Positions 40,306 to 49,449 of a DNA stretch of 64,000 nucleotides are shown here, piece after piece. Below the pieces are notes generated by a model that searched no databases, had not been told where the DNA came from, and saw nothing but the letters and a program-made list of their open reading frames with translations. Positions within the stretch are counted from its first letter, which is position 1, and every line of letters starts with the position of its first letter. This DNA comes from Haliea salexigens DSM 19537 (GTDB lineage: Bacteria > Pseudomonadota > Gammaproteobacteria > Pseudomonadales > Halieaceae): positions 248,001 to 312,000 of the forward strand of contig NZ_AUHJ01000002.1 in NCBI RefSeq assembly GCF_000423125.1, in the 5' to 3' direction. The position numbers were made by a program, and so were the translations under genes.

Positions 40306-40426
40306 TCTCGGCGTTTATGTGTCGCGAGTAGAACTGATCGCGCAGCTCGGCGTCAAGCCTGTTCCGGAATACACGCCTTCTGGCGTAAGCTGAATTCAAT
40401 CCCGTGTGTTGCCAGGAAAACTGTCG

Positions 40427-41773
40427 ATGAAACGTCTGTTACTGATCGCCCTCCCGCTGTTGCTGCTCCTGTTGGCAGTGCCCCCGCTAATGCTGGGGAT
40501 GCCGCTGTGGCAGCTGGGTAACGCGGTGTCCCTGGCGACCGGGCTCGGCGCCAAGCTGGCCTGCTCCGGGCGTTTTATCAGTGGTTTTGATGACGCCCGG
40601 ATTCTCGACGACCTGGCCAGCTATGCAGCGATCAATCGCCAGCTGTCACTCGATTTTGGCGTTGACCGCGTTGAGGTGAGCTTGTTTGGCCTGGCGCCGG
40701 CGTCCGCGACTTACCGGCCGGGGCTGGGTTGCACAGTGAACCATGGCGATACAGCCTTGGTGGATGCACTGCAGCCGCCTGCCCGCAGCACACCGCCTGC
40801 GCAGTGGCCAGCACGTGACGGCGGGTTCACAGCGCAGCAGGCGGCGGTTGAGGCCGCGTTGGCGGCGGATAATGCGGAAGGCCTGCAGACCCGCGCCCTG
40901 CTGGTGCTGCAACGGGGTGAGCTGGTGGCGGAGAGCTATGCCCCCGGGTACAACGCGGACTCGCAGCTGCTCGGCTGGTCCATGGGTAAATCGTTGATGG
41001 CGATTGCGCTGGGTCGCATGGAGGCGCTGGGGCTGCTGCCCGCGTCGCCAGAGGGGCCGCTGTTTCCCGAGTGGGGGGACGATGACCGCGCGCGCATCCG
41101 CCTGGTACAGCTACTGCAGATGACCTCGGGCCTGCGCTGGCAGGAGGATTACATTCCCGGGAGCGATTCCACACACATGCTGTTTCATGCCCGCAATGCC
41201 TCCTCCGTGGCCCTGCGCAGCCCCGGTTTGCACGTACCGGGGAAGCAATTTTATTACTCCTCCGGCACCAGCAACCTGCTGGCGCGATTTGCGGTAGCAA
41301 GGCTCGGCGGTCCCCAGGCTCAGCTGGATTTCTTCTACGCCCAGCTGCTGCATCCACTGGGCATGCATCACACCGTGCTGGAACCCGATGCCGAGGGCGT
41401 TGTGGTCGCCAGCTCGTTCGTCTACGCCAGCGCTCGGGACTGGGCCCGCCTGGGCCAACTGTTATTGGACGATGGCAGGCTCCAGGGTCGCCTGTTTCTG
41501 CCCGCGGGCTGGGTCGCGCGTGCCACGGCGCCCAATACCAGCGCGAATGAACCACGCTACGGCTACCAGCTCTGGCTCAACGACGGGGGCGCTGCGCTGC
41601 GCTGGCCGGATCTCCCCCGCAGCGCGTTTGCGATGCTGGGTAATCGGGGGCAGGCGGTACTGATGGTGCCGGAACAGGCGCTGGTTGTGGTGCGGCTGGG
41701 CTGGACCGCAGGAGCGTATCCGCTGTCGCGCAAGATGGGTGAGCTGCTTTCCAGGCTCCAGAATGCGAGGTAA
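40427..41773 (+). CDS. beta-lactamase-related serine hydrolase
   Basis: A 448-residue penicillin-binding-protein-like serine hydrolase of the class C beta-lactamase/EstB family. An N-terminal hydrophobic helix (residues 4-24) anchors it or acts as a signal. The nucleophile motif SMGK is at 185-188 and YSSGTSNLLARF is near 285. A KTG-like box is not obvious. Members are peptidases, esterases or lipid hydrolases, not usually resistance factors. ATG 40427 (MKRLLLI) with AGGAAAA upstream is preferred over GTG 40406. It is divergent from the MAPEG gene. The substrate is unknown. Confidence 0.8.
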   Translation: MKRLLLIALPLLLLLLAVPPLMLGMPLWQLGNAVSLATGLGAKLACSGRFISGFDDARILDDLASYAAINRQLSLDFGVDRVEVSLFGLAPASATYRPGLGCTVNHGDTALVDALQPPARSTPPAQWPARDGGFTAQQAAVEAALAADNAEGLQTRALLVLQRGELVAESYAPGYNADSQLLGWSMGKSLMAIALGRMEALGLLPASPEGPLFPEWGDDDRARIRLVQLLQMTSGLRWQEDYIPGSDSTHMLFHARNASSVALRSPGLHVPGKQFYYSSGTSNLLARFAVARLGGPQAQLDFFYAQLLHPLGMHHTVLEPDAEGVVVASSFVYASARDWARLGQLLLDDGRLQGRLFLPAGWVARATAPNTSANEPRYGYQLWLNDGGAALRWPDLPRSAFAMLGNRGQAVLMVPEQALVVVRLGWTAGAYPLSRKMGELLSRLQNAR

Positions 41774-42047
41774 CACTCGATGTGCCGTTTCGGTGGTAAT
41801 TTTCACATTTCCCCAAGCATTTTTGTCGGGTATTAAAAATAATATATAAACCAATAAGTTATAGAAATATCCTTATTGAGTCCTCAGAAATATCTGGGTT
41901 TTTAAGGCGATCATGACAAACAATTCATGATCCAGTTACCTTTAAAATCAGTAAAAGCGTTACCATATGTGAAGTGTGGTAACAAACCGGTAAAACGAGA
42001 GGGTGCAGATGGTCTGCAACCGTTACCGGCATCTGAGGAGAGTGGAA
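41774..42047. other. AT-rich leader region
   Basis: 274 bases, clearly richer in A and T than the flanks. Two inverted repeats (41909-41932 and 41959-41983) lie here, and the region ends at the ribosome site of the small periplasmic gene. No other gene is supported. Confidence 0.6.
41909..41983. promoter_or_regulatory. two palindromes in leader of small periplasmic gene
   Basis: GATCATGA (41909-41916) and TCATGATC (41925-41932) are perfect 8-base complements with 8 bases between. GTTACCA (41959-41965) and TGGTAAC (41977-41983) are perfect 7-base complements with 11 bases between. Both lie upstream of ATG 42048. Spacing suits dimeric regulators or mRNA hairpins; which, if either, is unknown. 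Confidence 0.4.
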
Positions 42048-42329
42048 ATGAAAACGTTGGCTGCAACAGCCAGGCTCGGCACCCTGGCACTGACTTTTGC
42101 CCTGGGTAGCACGGCCTTTGCGCAGACGGCCGAACAGGAAGGCCGCTTTTTGCTGGCGATGAACGAAACGGTCGCGAGTGCAGAGTGGCAACCGGCAGTT
42201 CGTGCGGAAGAGCAGGCTCAAGCGGAGGCCGTGGAGCGCGAGCTGGCAGTATCTGCTGAGGCGATCTCACGCAAGCTGGACGAGCAGTTGAAGGCGCGTC
42301 TGTCGCGCAAACTCGATATGGCCATCTAA
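42048..42329 (+). CDS. small periplasmic helical protein
   Basis: A 93-residue protein with a signal peptide (residues 1-26, ending GSTAFAQ). The mature part is strongly helical and charged (EEQAQAEAVERELAVSAEAI near 50-69, then KLDEQLKARLSRKLD). No family was recognised; it resembles small stress-type periplasmic proteins. ATG 42048 has GAGGAG upstream. A 7-bp hairpin with eight T's (42351-42378) ends the transcript, and two palindromes lie in its leader, so it looks like a tightly defined single-gene unit. Confidence 0.75.
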   Translation: MKTLAATARLGTLALTFALGSTAFAQTAEQEGRFLLAMNETVASAEWQPAVRAEEQAQAEAVERELAVSAEAISRKLDEQLKARLSRKLDMAI

Positions 42330-42350
42330 CAGGCCAAATGAAGTCGCCAA

Positions 42351-42378
42351 CCCGAGGCAGTGGCCTCGGGTTTTTTTT
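42351..42378 (+). terminator. rho-independent terminator
   Basis: CCCGAGG (42351-42357) and CCTCGGG (42364-42370) form a 7-bp GC stem with a 6-base loop, followed by TTTTTTTT (42371-42378). It ends the small periplasmic gene. Confidence 0.92.
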
Positions 42379-42429
42379 GCCCGCCGCCTGCTATGATTCT
42401 CCTCCCGAATGTTGCACAGGAGGGCTGTC

Positions 42430-44823
42430 ATGCTGGAACCACTGGCCCCGGATCAGATATACCGCGCCTGCTCGGGTGATGGGTTCGACTTCTCCACCAC
42501 GGAAGGGCTGGAGCCGCTGGACCTGCTCTACGGCCACGACCGCGCCCGGGAGGCGCTGAGTTTCGGTACCGCCATGCGCAGCGACGGGTTCAACCTGTAT
42601 GTGCTGGGCGACCCCGGTCACGGCCGCCACGACCTGGTCGAGCAGTTCCTTGCGCAGCGTGCAGCCGGGGAGGAAGCACCTGGAGACTGGGCCTACCGCT
42701 ACAACTTCGATGACCCGACCTCGCCTCGCTACCTGGCGCTGCCGGCCGGCATGGGGCGCCAGCTGGTAGCGGACCTGACGCAGCTGGTAGAGGAGCTGCG
42801 CGCCGCCATTCCCGCGCTGTTCGAGAGCGAGGAATACCAGAATCGACTGCAGGACCTCAATCAGGCCATGGGGGAGCGCCAGCGCGATGCCGTGGAGGCG
42901 ATCCGGCGCGAGGCGCGGGAGCAGGACATCCTGCTGGTTTCCACCCCCAACGGCTTTACCTTCGCGCCGGTCGACGGCAAGGGCGACAGCGACAATATGA
43001 TGTCGCCCGAGGACTTTCGTGCGTTGCCCAAGGAAGACAAAGAGCGCATTGAAGCGACCGTGGAAATTCTGCAGCGCAAGCTCACCCAGGCCATCCGGCA
43101 GATGCCGCTGCTGGCGAGGGAGCTGCGCCAGCAAGTGGACACGCTGAACACCGAGATGCTCAATTCCGCCATCGAGGCGCCGCTCGCCGAGCTGGAAGCG
43201 CGCTACCGTGAGCAGGCTCCAGTGCTGGAGCATCTGGGCGCCTGTCGTCAGGCCGTGCTGTCCCACGCCGCGGCATTTCTTGCCGAGACACCCGAGGTTG
43301 CGCCGGAGGCGGTGTTCAGCCGCTTCCAGGTGAACCTGCTGGTCGATAATGGCGAGACCAGCGGGGCGCCCGTGGTCTACCAGGATTTGCCCAGCCATCA
43401 ACACCTGGTGGGCCGCACCGAGCATCACGTACACAACGGCACCCTGGTCACCGATTTCTCCCTGATTCGCGCCGGTGCCCTGCACCGTGCCAACGGTGGC
43501 TACCTGGTGCTCGACGTGCGCGGCTTGCTCACCCAGCCAGGCGCCTGGGAAACCCTGAAGCGCGTGCTGCGTGCCCGGCACATCCGTACGGAAAGCCTGG
43601 AGCAGGCCTACGGCCTGATCAGTACGGTGAGCCTGGAGCCGGAGCCCATTCCGCTGGACGTGAAGGTGGTGCTGCTGGGTGAACGCCTGTTTTATTACCT
43701 GTTGTGCGAGCACGACCCGGAGTTTCTCGAGCTGTTCAAGGTGCAGGCGGACCTCGAGGACACGCTGGACCGGGACCCGGCCAACCAGGCGCTTTATGCC
43801 CGCATGATCGCCACACTCGCCACCGACGCGGGGCTGCAACCCCTTGACCGCGGCGGTGTGGCAGCCGTCATAGAGCGCGCCAGCCGCCTGGCGGCGGACC
43901 AGCGCAAACTCACCGCGCGACAACGCGAATTGCGCGACCTGCTGCGGGAAGCGCAGCATTGGGCGGAGCAGGCGGGCGCGAAGATTACCGGCCGCGAGCA
44001 TGTGGAGACCGCCATCCAGCAACAGCTGAGGCGCGCCAGCCGCCTGCGGGAGCGCAGCCACGAAGCCATTCATCGCGGCATTGTGATGATCGATACCCAG
44101 GGGGCCGTTGTAGGACAGGTTAATGGCCTGTCGGTGCTCTCGCTGGGTGACTTTGCGTTTGGCCAGCCTTCACGCATCACGGCGACCGCGCGCCCGGGCA
44201 ACGGGCAGCTGGTGGATATCGAACGCGAAGCGCGCATGGGCGGGCGCATCCACACCAAGGGGGTGATGATCATTGCCCGTTATCTGGCCAACCGTTACGC
44301 GCCGGACACGCCTCTGTCATTGTCCGCCAGCCTCGCCTTTGAACAATCCTATGGTGGGGTTGACGGCGATAGCGCCTCGGTGGCCGAGATCTGCGCCCTG
44401 GTGTCGGCCATCAGCGGTGTGCCGCTGAGTCAGGCTTACGCGGTTACCGGGTCGGTGAACCAGCGCGGTGAAGTCCAGGCGGTGGGTGGTGTCAACGAGA
44501 AAATCGAGGGCTTTTTCGATGTCTGCACCGCGCTGGGCGGGGTGGAAGGTCGCGCGGTGCTGTTGCCGGCCACGAACGTGGAACACCTGATGCTCAAGCA
44601 GGAGGTGCGCGATGCCGTCGCGGCCGGGCATTTTCGCATTTACGCCATGCGTCACGTCGACGATGCGCTGGCATTGCTGACGGGGCTGGAGCAGGGCGAA
44701 CTGGAGCGACGAGTGTCTGCGCGCCTGGAGGCCTTCTCGGCGGCGGTCAGGGCGGCGCGCAGTGAGCACGACGACCCGGCGGGACTGGTGAATGCGGGGG
44801 AGGAGAGCGACGATGAACAGTGA
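42430..44823 (+). CDS. LonB-like ATP-dependent protease
   Basis: A 797-residue protease with an N-terminal AAA domain and a C-terminal Lon protease domain. The P-loop is GDPGHGRH (60-67), with Arg in place of the usual Lys. The proteolytic dyad is S648 in GVDGDSASVAEICALVSAIS and K691 in VQAVGGVNEKIEGFFD; the 43-residue spacing equals that of Lon (S679/K722 in E. coli). Lon-type enzymes degrade misfolded or regulatory proteins in the cytoplasm; the substrates of this branch are unknown. ATG 42430 is chosen over 42409. Its last 11 bases overlap the start of a universal-stress gene, so the two are translationally coupled. Confidence 0.88.
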   Translation: MLEPLAPDQIYRACSGDGFDFSTTEGLEPLDLLYGHDRAREALSFGTAMRSDGFNLYVLGDPGHGRHDLVEQFLAQRAAGEEAPGDWAYRYNFDDPTSPRYLALPAGMGRQLVADLTQLVEELRAAIPALFESEEYQNRLQDLNQAMGERQRDAVEAIRREAREQDILLVSTPNGFTFAPVDGKGDSDNMMSPEDFRALPKEDKERIEATVEILQRKLTQAIRQMPLLARELRQQVDTLNTEMLNSAIEAPLAELEARYREQAPVLEHLGACRQAVLSHAAAFLAETPEVAPEAVFSRFQVNLLVDNGETSGAPVVYQDLPSHQHLVGRTEHHVHNGTLVTDFSLIRAGALHRANGGYLVLDVRGLLTQPGAWETLKRVLRARHIRTESLEQAYGLISTVSLEPEPIPLDVKVVLLGERLFYYLLCEHDPEFLELFKVQADLEDTLDRDPANQALYARMIATLATDAGLQPLDRGGVAAVIERASRLAADQRKLTARQRELRDLLREAQHWAEQAGAKITGREHVETAIQQQLRRASRLRERSHEAIHRGIVMIDTQGAVVGQVNGLSVLSLGDFAFGQPSRITATARPGNGQLVDIEREARMGGRIHTKGVMIIARYLANRYAPDTPLSLSASLAFEQSYGGVDGDSASVAEICALVSAISGVPLSQAYAVTGSVNQRGEVQAVGGVNEKIEGFFDVCTALGGVEGRAVLLPATNVEHLMLKQEVRDAVAAGHFRIYAMRHVDDALALLTGLEQGELERRVSARLEAFSAAVRAARSEHDDPAGLVNAGEESDDEQ

Positions 44824-45559
44824 CGCGGTGCAGCGCCAGCAGGCGCGTCGTGTGCTGACCATGCTCGACGCCTCGCGCCACAGCAGGACGGCACTGCAAG
44901 CAGCGGTCGAGCTGGCGCGCGAGCATCGCGCGGAGCTGGTTGCGCTCTACGTGGAAGATGAGAACCTGCTGCGCTCGGCCGATTTCCCTTTCGCCTGTGA
45001 AGTGGGCGCTCGCAGCGGATTGGCGAGGCCGCTGACGGTTGCCGCCATGCAGGCTACCCTGTCGCGGCAGTTACAGGCGGTCAGCCAGGCACTGGAGTCG
45101 GCGGTGGCGGGGGACGGTGTGACCTATTCCCTGCAGGTGACGCGCGGTGGCGTGGTTGCCGCCACGCTCGCGCGGGTAACCGCAAACGATATTCTGGTAC
45201 TGGGTAAAGCGGGGTTTTCTGCGCACGGCGGCGGCGCCCGGCTCGGCTCGACCTGCCGGGCGCTCTTGCTGCAGGCGCCGTGCACAGTGCTGGTGTACGC
45301 CGAGGACGTGCCGCTGCGACCCGGCCCCTTGCGGGTGTTATCGCCGCCAGTCCCCGAGCCGCTGCTACAGCTGCCCTTGTGCAATTCGGTGGAGACGGTG
45401 CAGGCGCGCTCTGCCGGCCATCTTGAGCACCAACTGCAGCGCGTGCGCAACGGGGCCCTGTTGCTGCGGCGCGCCGAGTTGCGCGCGCTGGCAAGCGAAG
45501 ACCCGCAACTGCTGGCGAAAATACCCGTCCCGGTTATTGTGCTGCCTGACCCCGTGTAA
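44813..45559 (+). CDS. universal stress protein family
   Basis: A 248-residue UspA-fold protein, coupled to the LonB-like protease by an 11-base overlap (start ATG 44813). It has RVLTMLDASRHSRTALQAAV (about 14-33), VALYVEDENLL and the nucleotide-loop variant VLGKAGFSAHGGGARLGSTC near 128-147 (the family form is G-x2-G-x9-G-S). It is almost twice the length of single-domain Usp, but the second half (130-248) is degenerate, so it may be a tandem Usp with a decayed repeat. It probably modulates or is co-produced with the protease under stress. Confidence 0.75.
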   Translation: MNSDAVQRQQARRVLTMLDASRHSRTALQAAVELAREHRAELVALYVEDENLLRSADFPFACEVGARSGLARPLTVAAMQATLSRQLQAVSQALESAVAGDGVTYSLQVTRGGVVAATLARVTANDILVLGKAGFSAHGGGARLGSTCRALLLQAPCTVLVYAEDVPLRPGPLRVLSPPVPEPLLQLPLCNSVETVQARSAGHLEHQLQRVRNGALLLRRAELRALASEDPQLLAKIPVPVIVLPDPV

Positions 45560-46004
45560 CGTCCGCCATGCGCTCGCGGTAGTCCCAGGTAAACAGGCGC
45601 TCTGGTTGTATCCGAATCAACACCTCCTCGGCCTTGCGCGACAGCAACCAGTTGCCTACCCGTGATTCCTGCTGCCCCAGGTAGCGCTCCAGTAACAGGT
45701 CCAGCAGCTCGCTGTCACCCAGCGGCTCAAGGCTGGCCTGTCCCTGACCGCGCACACCGTGATAAGGGGGCGCGTTGGGTGACACCTCGAAACCCACTTT
45801 CGGGTCGCGCTGCAGCAGTTTGACCAGTGCCGATTTCTGGTGCGAGACACACAGCAGTGCCTGCTCGGCAAAGGCATACCAAACCGATACCACGCGCGGG
45901 TAGCCGTCGTTGCCCGTGCAGGCGAGGCGCATCGGCACGGTGGTCTCACGCAGGAAACGGTGGGTGTCTTCCAGGGACCAGGGGCCCTTTGTGGTGGGTG
46001 TCAT
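45534..46004 (-). CDS. pyridoxamine 5'-phosphate oxidase-like flavin protein
   Basis: A 156-residue protein of the split-barrel FMN-binding family. It has WSLEDTHRFLRETTVPMRLA (residues 9-28), NDGYPRVVSVWYAFAEQALL (32-51) and KLLQRDPKVGFEVSPNAPPY, as in PNPOx-like oxidoreductases that bind FMN or F420. ATG 46004 is chosen over an open frame to 46091. Its 3' end overlaps the Usp gene by 26 bases, convergent. Activity unknown. Confidence 0.8.
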   Translation of the reverse strand: MTPTTKGPWSLEDTHRFLRETTVPMRLACTGNDGYPRVVSVWYAFAEQALLCVSHQKSALVKLLQRDPKVGFEVSPNAPPYHGVRGQGQASLEPLGDSELLDLLLERYLGQQESRVGNWLLSRKAEEVLIRIQPERLFTWDYRERMADVTRGQAAQ

Positions 46005-46190
46005 GAGAACCTGCTTGCTGTAGTGAGGGCGCAGTATAGGGCGCTTGACGGCATTCGTGAATGCTTGCAGCGGGCTTGGCGCGATGCGCAAAAAAATTGA
46101 TCGGGGACAACATACCCGTGTTCATGTTGAGCGATACTGCTATCCTATTGCTGAGATTAATTCTAAATAGACACAGCAGGAGAGCTGATT

Positions 46191-48050
46191 GTGAAAAGAC
46201 AGCCTGGATGCTCAAATGGGCACCGCAAGTCCACTTTGATCCTCGCCCTGGCGGCTGCCGGCATGGCACTGCCCGCAGCGGCGCAAACCTTCCAGTTGGG
46301 CCCGTTCGAAGGCAATTTTTCCTCGAATATATCCATCGGCGCCAGCTGGCGCACGGAGGCGCCCAACCTCGGTGTGTTGTCCCCCGGGAACACAGACGGC
46401 AAGGGGCGCGCGTCTTCCAGCACGGCGGATGACGGCAACCTCAACTACGACCGGGGCGATATGTACTCGCTGCAGGTGCGGGGTATTCACGACCTGGAAC
46501 TGGCGGCGGACAACTACGGCTTTTTTACCCGGCTCAAGTACTGGTACGACCACGAGGTGGGCACCAGCGACGTACCGCATGGCCATGCAGCCAACGGTTA
46601 CACTCCCAATCGCAAACTGGACACTTCGGATTTCGAGCCTCTGGCGCAATACAGCGGCATTGAGTTCCTCGACTACTACGTCTACGGCAGCTTTGAAGTG
46701 GGTGACAGCCCGCTGGAGCTGCGCGCGGGTAACATGGTGCTGAGCTGGGGCGAGAGCACTTTCATCCAGAACGGGGTGAACGTGATCAACCCCTTCGACG
46801 TCACCGCGTTGCGCAAGCCGGGTTCCGAGATCAAGGAAGCCCTGCTGCCGGTCGGCATGCTGTATGCGAACTATGGCGTTACCTACGACCTCAGTGTGGA
46901 GGGCTTTGTGCAGTATGACTGGCAGCGCACCATCCTCGATGAGTGCGGCACCTACTGGAATTCAGCCGACCCCTACGGTGGTGGCTGTGACTACCTCACC
47001 ATCTCCAACGCCATCCCGGATGGCGAAGCAGAGGCGGCGGGCCTGACCCTGCCACGGGGTGCCGATGTCGAGGCGTCGGATTCCGGTCAGTGGGGCCTGG
47101 CACTGCGCTATTACGTTGAGGAACTGAATGGTACCGAGTTCGGTCTGTACTATATGAATTATCACAGCCGCACTCCGATTTTCAGCGCCACCAATGCGAC
47201 ACAGAGTTTCGGTCTGCCAGTAAACTTCGGCGCGAACCCCGAGTACTTCTTCGAGTTCCCCGAGGATATTGAGCTCTGGGGCGCCACTTTTGCCACTAAC
47301 GTGGGCGAATGGGCGGTATCGGGCGAGCTCAGCTACCGGCCTGACTTCCCCCTGCAGATCAACACCACTGATTTGTTGCAGGCGGTGGCGCTGGGTACCG
47401 CTGCGGAATGGTCGCGCATGTTGTCACGCTCGCTGGAGCAGGGGCCGGGTGGTTACCTGGCCGGCTATGACGATGTGTCCTATACCCAGTTCCAGATGAC
47501 CTTCATCAAGTTCTTCGAGCAGGTGTTGGGTGCACAGCGGCTGTCCTTTGCCAGTGAAGTGGGTGCCGTGTGGTTGAGCGGCATGGATGACAGCATCAAT
47601 TACGGTCGCTCGCCCAACTACGGGGTGGGTGATTTCGAGCCGTTCAACAGCAACTTTGCCCTGTGGCCGGGCTCTCCTGTTGCCTGTGATTCGCACCCGG
47701 CGGCAGAAGCCTTCGCTGGTATTAGTCCCAACAGTAACGGCGATTACTGCACCAATGATGGCTTCACTGACGACTTCTCCTGGGGCTACCGGGTGCGCGC
47801 CGGGCTGGAATACACCGACGTGCTGGCGGGTATCAACCTGACGCCCAATATGGCATGGTCGCACGATGTGAAGGGTACATCGCCGGCACCCAACTTTGTC
47901 GAAGACCGCATTGCGCTCAGCGTTGGTGTCACGGCGGATTACCTCAACGTGTACCGCGCCGATCTGTCCTACACCAGTTATTTCGGGGCAGACTACGATG
48001 AGTTGAAGGACCGCGACTTTGTTTCCTTGAGCTTCTCGGTGGCGTTCTAG
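46191..48050 (+). CDS. DUF1302 outer-membrane-type protein
   Basis: A 619-residue exported protein with a signal sequence (to about residue 35, ending ALPAAAQ). The mature region is rich in aromatic and Gly residues and ends in an outer-membrane-barrel-like LSFSVAF with terminal Phe. It has GNFSSNISIGASWRTEAPNL near 43-62, and LRAGNMVLSWGESTFIQNGV near 178-197, typical of DUF1302, which is found beside DUF1329 in hydrocarbon- and lipid-using bacteria. It opens a four-gene unit in the same direction. GTG 46191 has CAGGAGAG upstream. Inference: an outer-membrane pore for a hydrophobic substrate. Confidence 0.85.
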   Translation: MKRQPGCSNGHRKSTLILALAAAGMALPAAAQTFQLGPFEGNFSSNISIGASWRTEAPNLGVLSPGNTDGKGRASSSTADDGNLNYDRGDMYSLQVRGIHDLELAADNYGFFTRLKYWYDHEVGTSDVPHGHAANGYTPNRKLDTSDFEPLAQYSGIEFLDYYVYGSFEVGDSPLELRAGNMVLSWGESTFIQNGVNVINPFDVTALRKPGSEIKEALLPVGMLYANYGVTYDLSVEGFVQYDWQRTILDECGTYWNSADPYGGGCDYLTISNAIPDGEAEAAGLTLPRGADVEASDSGQWGLALRYYVEELNGTEFGLYYMNYHSRTPIFSATNATQSFGLPVNFGANPEYFFEFPEDIELWGATFATNVGEWAVSGELSYRPDFPLQINTTDLLQAVALGTAAEWSRMLSRSLEQGPGGYLAGYDDVSYTQFQMTFIKFFEQVLGAQRLSFASEVGAVWLSGMDDSINYGRSPNYGVGDFEPFNSNFALWPGSPVACDSHPAAEAFAGISPNSNGDYCTNDGFTDDFSWGYRVRAGLEYTDVLAGINLTPNMAWSHDVKGTSPAPNFVEDRIALSVGVTADYLNVYRADLSYTSYFGADYDELKDRDFVSLSFSVAF

Positions 48051-48074
48051 CATTCACGATAAAAGGAGTTACAC

Positions 48075-49439
48075 ATGAATAAGAGATTGATCGCCGTGGG
48101 TTTGGCGTCGCTGCTCGGCATGAGCGGCAGCCTCGCGCTGGCCAAGGTCAGCCCTGAACAGGCGGCGCGTCTGGGCAGCGATGAGCTGACGCCGATGGGC
48201 GCTGAGCGCGCCGGCAATGCAGACGGCACCATTCCGCGCTGGGAGGGCGGTTATCAGGACCTGCCGGCCGGTTACACCGAGGGCGAGCGCCTGGTGGACC
48301 CCTTCAGCGCAGACGAGCCGCTGTTTACGATCACTGCGGAGAACGTCGAGCAGTACGCGGACAAACTGTCGCCGGGCCAGGTGGCGATGTTCCGGCGCTA
48401 CCCCGACACCTATCAGATGCCGGTGTACCCCACCCGGCGCAGTGCGCGCCTGCCCGAGAGCGAGTACGACCTGATCAAGGAATGGGCCACCAAAACCGAT
48501 CTGGTAGCGGGTGGCAATGGCCTGGTGGATTTCAAGGCCAACGTGCCGTTCCCCATTCCTCAAACGGGCATTGAGGTGATCTGGAATCACATCACCCGTT
48601 ACCGCACCCCGCTGGGTGTGAAGCGGCGCTACATCCAGGCCCCTGTGCAGGCCAATGGCGCCTTCGCGCCGGTGCTGTTCGAGGAGGAGGCGATCTTCGC
48701 CAACCGCTTCCCTGAGAACCCCAATCCCAACCGCCTGTTCGTGTTCCTGCAGCGCATCCTCGCGCCAGCGCGCCTGGAGGGCGACGTGCTGCTGGTGCAC
48801 GAAAACGTGGACCAGGTGAAAGAGCCACGCTCTGCATGGGTCTACAACGCCGGCCAACGACGTGTACGGCGCGCGCCGAACATCGCCTACGATGGCCCCG
48901 GCGTAGCCTCTGACGGCCTGCGCACCGCGGACGACCTCGACCTCTTCAACGGCGCCCCGGATCGCTACAACTGGGAGTTGGTGGGCAAGCGCGAGCTTTA
49001 CATTCCGTACAACGCCTACGCGCTGCGTCGCGGTGACCTCGCCTACACCGATATCATCAAGCCGGGGCACATGGACCCGCAGTATCTGCGTTACGAACTG
49101 CACCGGGTGTGGGTCGTCGAGGCGACTTTGAAAGACGACGCCCGCCACATTTACGCCCGCCGCACATTCTATGTCGACGAGGACACCTGGCAGATCGCCG
49201 TGGTGGACCATTACGACGGCCGCGGAGAACTGTGGAAAATGAAAGAAGGCCATATGGTCATGCACTACCAGGTGGCCGTGCCCTGGCTGGCGGCGGAATC
49301 CCTGCACGACCTGATCTCGGGCCGTTACGTGGTGATCGGCCTCGACAACGAAGAGCGTGGTTACCAGTACGACTTCGACTATGTGGGTGATTTCGAGGAC
49401 TTCACGCCGGCGGCGTTGCGTCGCGCCGGTCGCCGTTAG
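48075..49439 (+). CDS. DUF1329 protein, LolA/LolB-fold-like
   Basis: A 454-residue protein with a signal peptide (1-24, ending GSLALA). The text KVSPEQAARLGSDELTPMGA (25-44), PRWEGGYQDLPAGY and TRYRTPLGVKRRYIQAPVQA is characteristic of DUF1329, a LolA/LolB-like barrel thought to shuttle lipids or hydrophobic molecules between membranes. It follows the DUF1302 gene by 24 bases and precedes the YCF48-like gene by 10. AAAGGAG precedes ATG 48075. Likely periplasmic carrier between the outer-membrane protein and the MMPL pump. Confidence 0.88.
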   Translation: MNKRLIAVGLASLLGMSGSLALAKVSPEQAARLGSDELTPMGAERAGNADGTIPRWEGGYQDLPAGYTEGERLVDPFSADEPLFTITAENVEQYADKLSPGQVAMFRRYPDTYQMPVYPTRRSARLPESEYDLIKEWATKTDLVAGGNGLVDFKANVPFPIPQTGIEVIWNHITRYRTPLGVKRRYIQAPVQANGAFAPVLFEEEAIFANRFPENPNPNRLFVFLQRILAPARLEGDVLLVHENVDQVKEPRSAWVYNAGQRRVRRAPNIAYDGPGVASDGLRTADDLDLFNGAPDRYNWELVGKRELYIPYNAYALRRGDLAYTDIIKPGHMDPQYLRYELHRVWVVEATLKDDARHIYARRTFYVDEDTWQIAVVDHYDGRGELWKMKEGHMVMHYQVAVPWLAAESLHDLISGRYVVIGLDNEERGYQYDFDYVGDFEDFTPAALRRAGRR

Positions 49440-49449
49440 GTAGCCCGCG

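Noticed and set aside
38723-40399. 558-residue frame as one protein
   Set aside because: Its first 183 residues are Arg/Pro-rich antisense of the MAPEG gene; the signal peptide starts at 39850.
40427-41773. True beta-lactamase
   Set aside because: The KTG box is not evident and an N-terminal anchor is present; the EstB-like hydrolase branch fits better.
42391-44073. Long minus-strand frame (560 codons) within the Lon-like gene
   Set aside because: Shadow of the coding strand; no start context or conserved motif.
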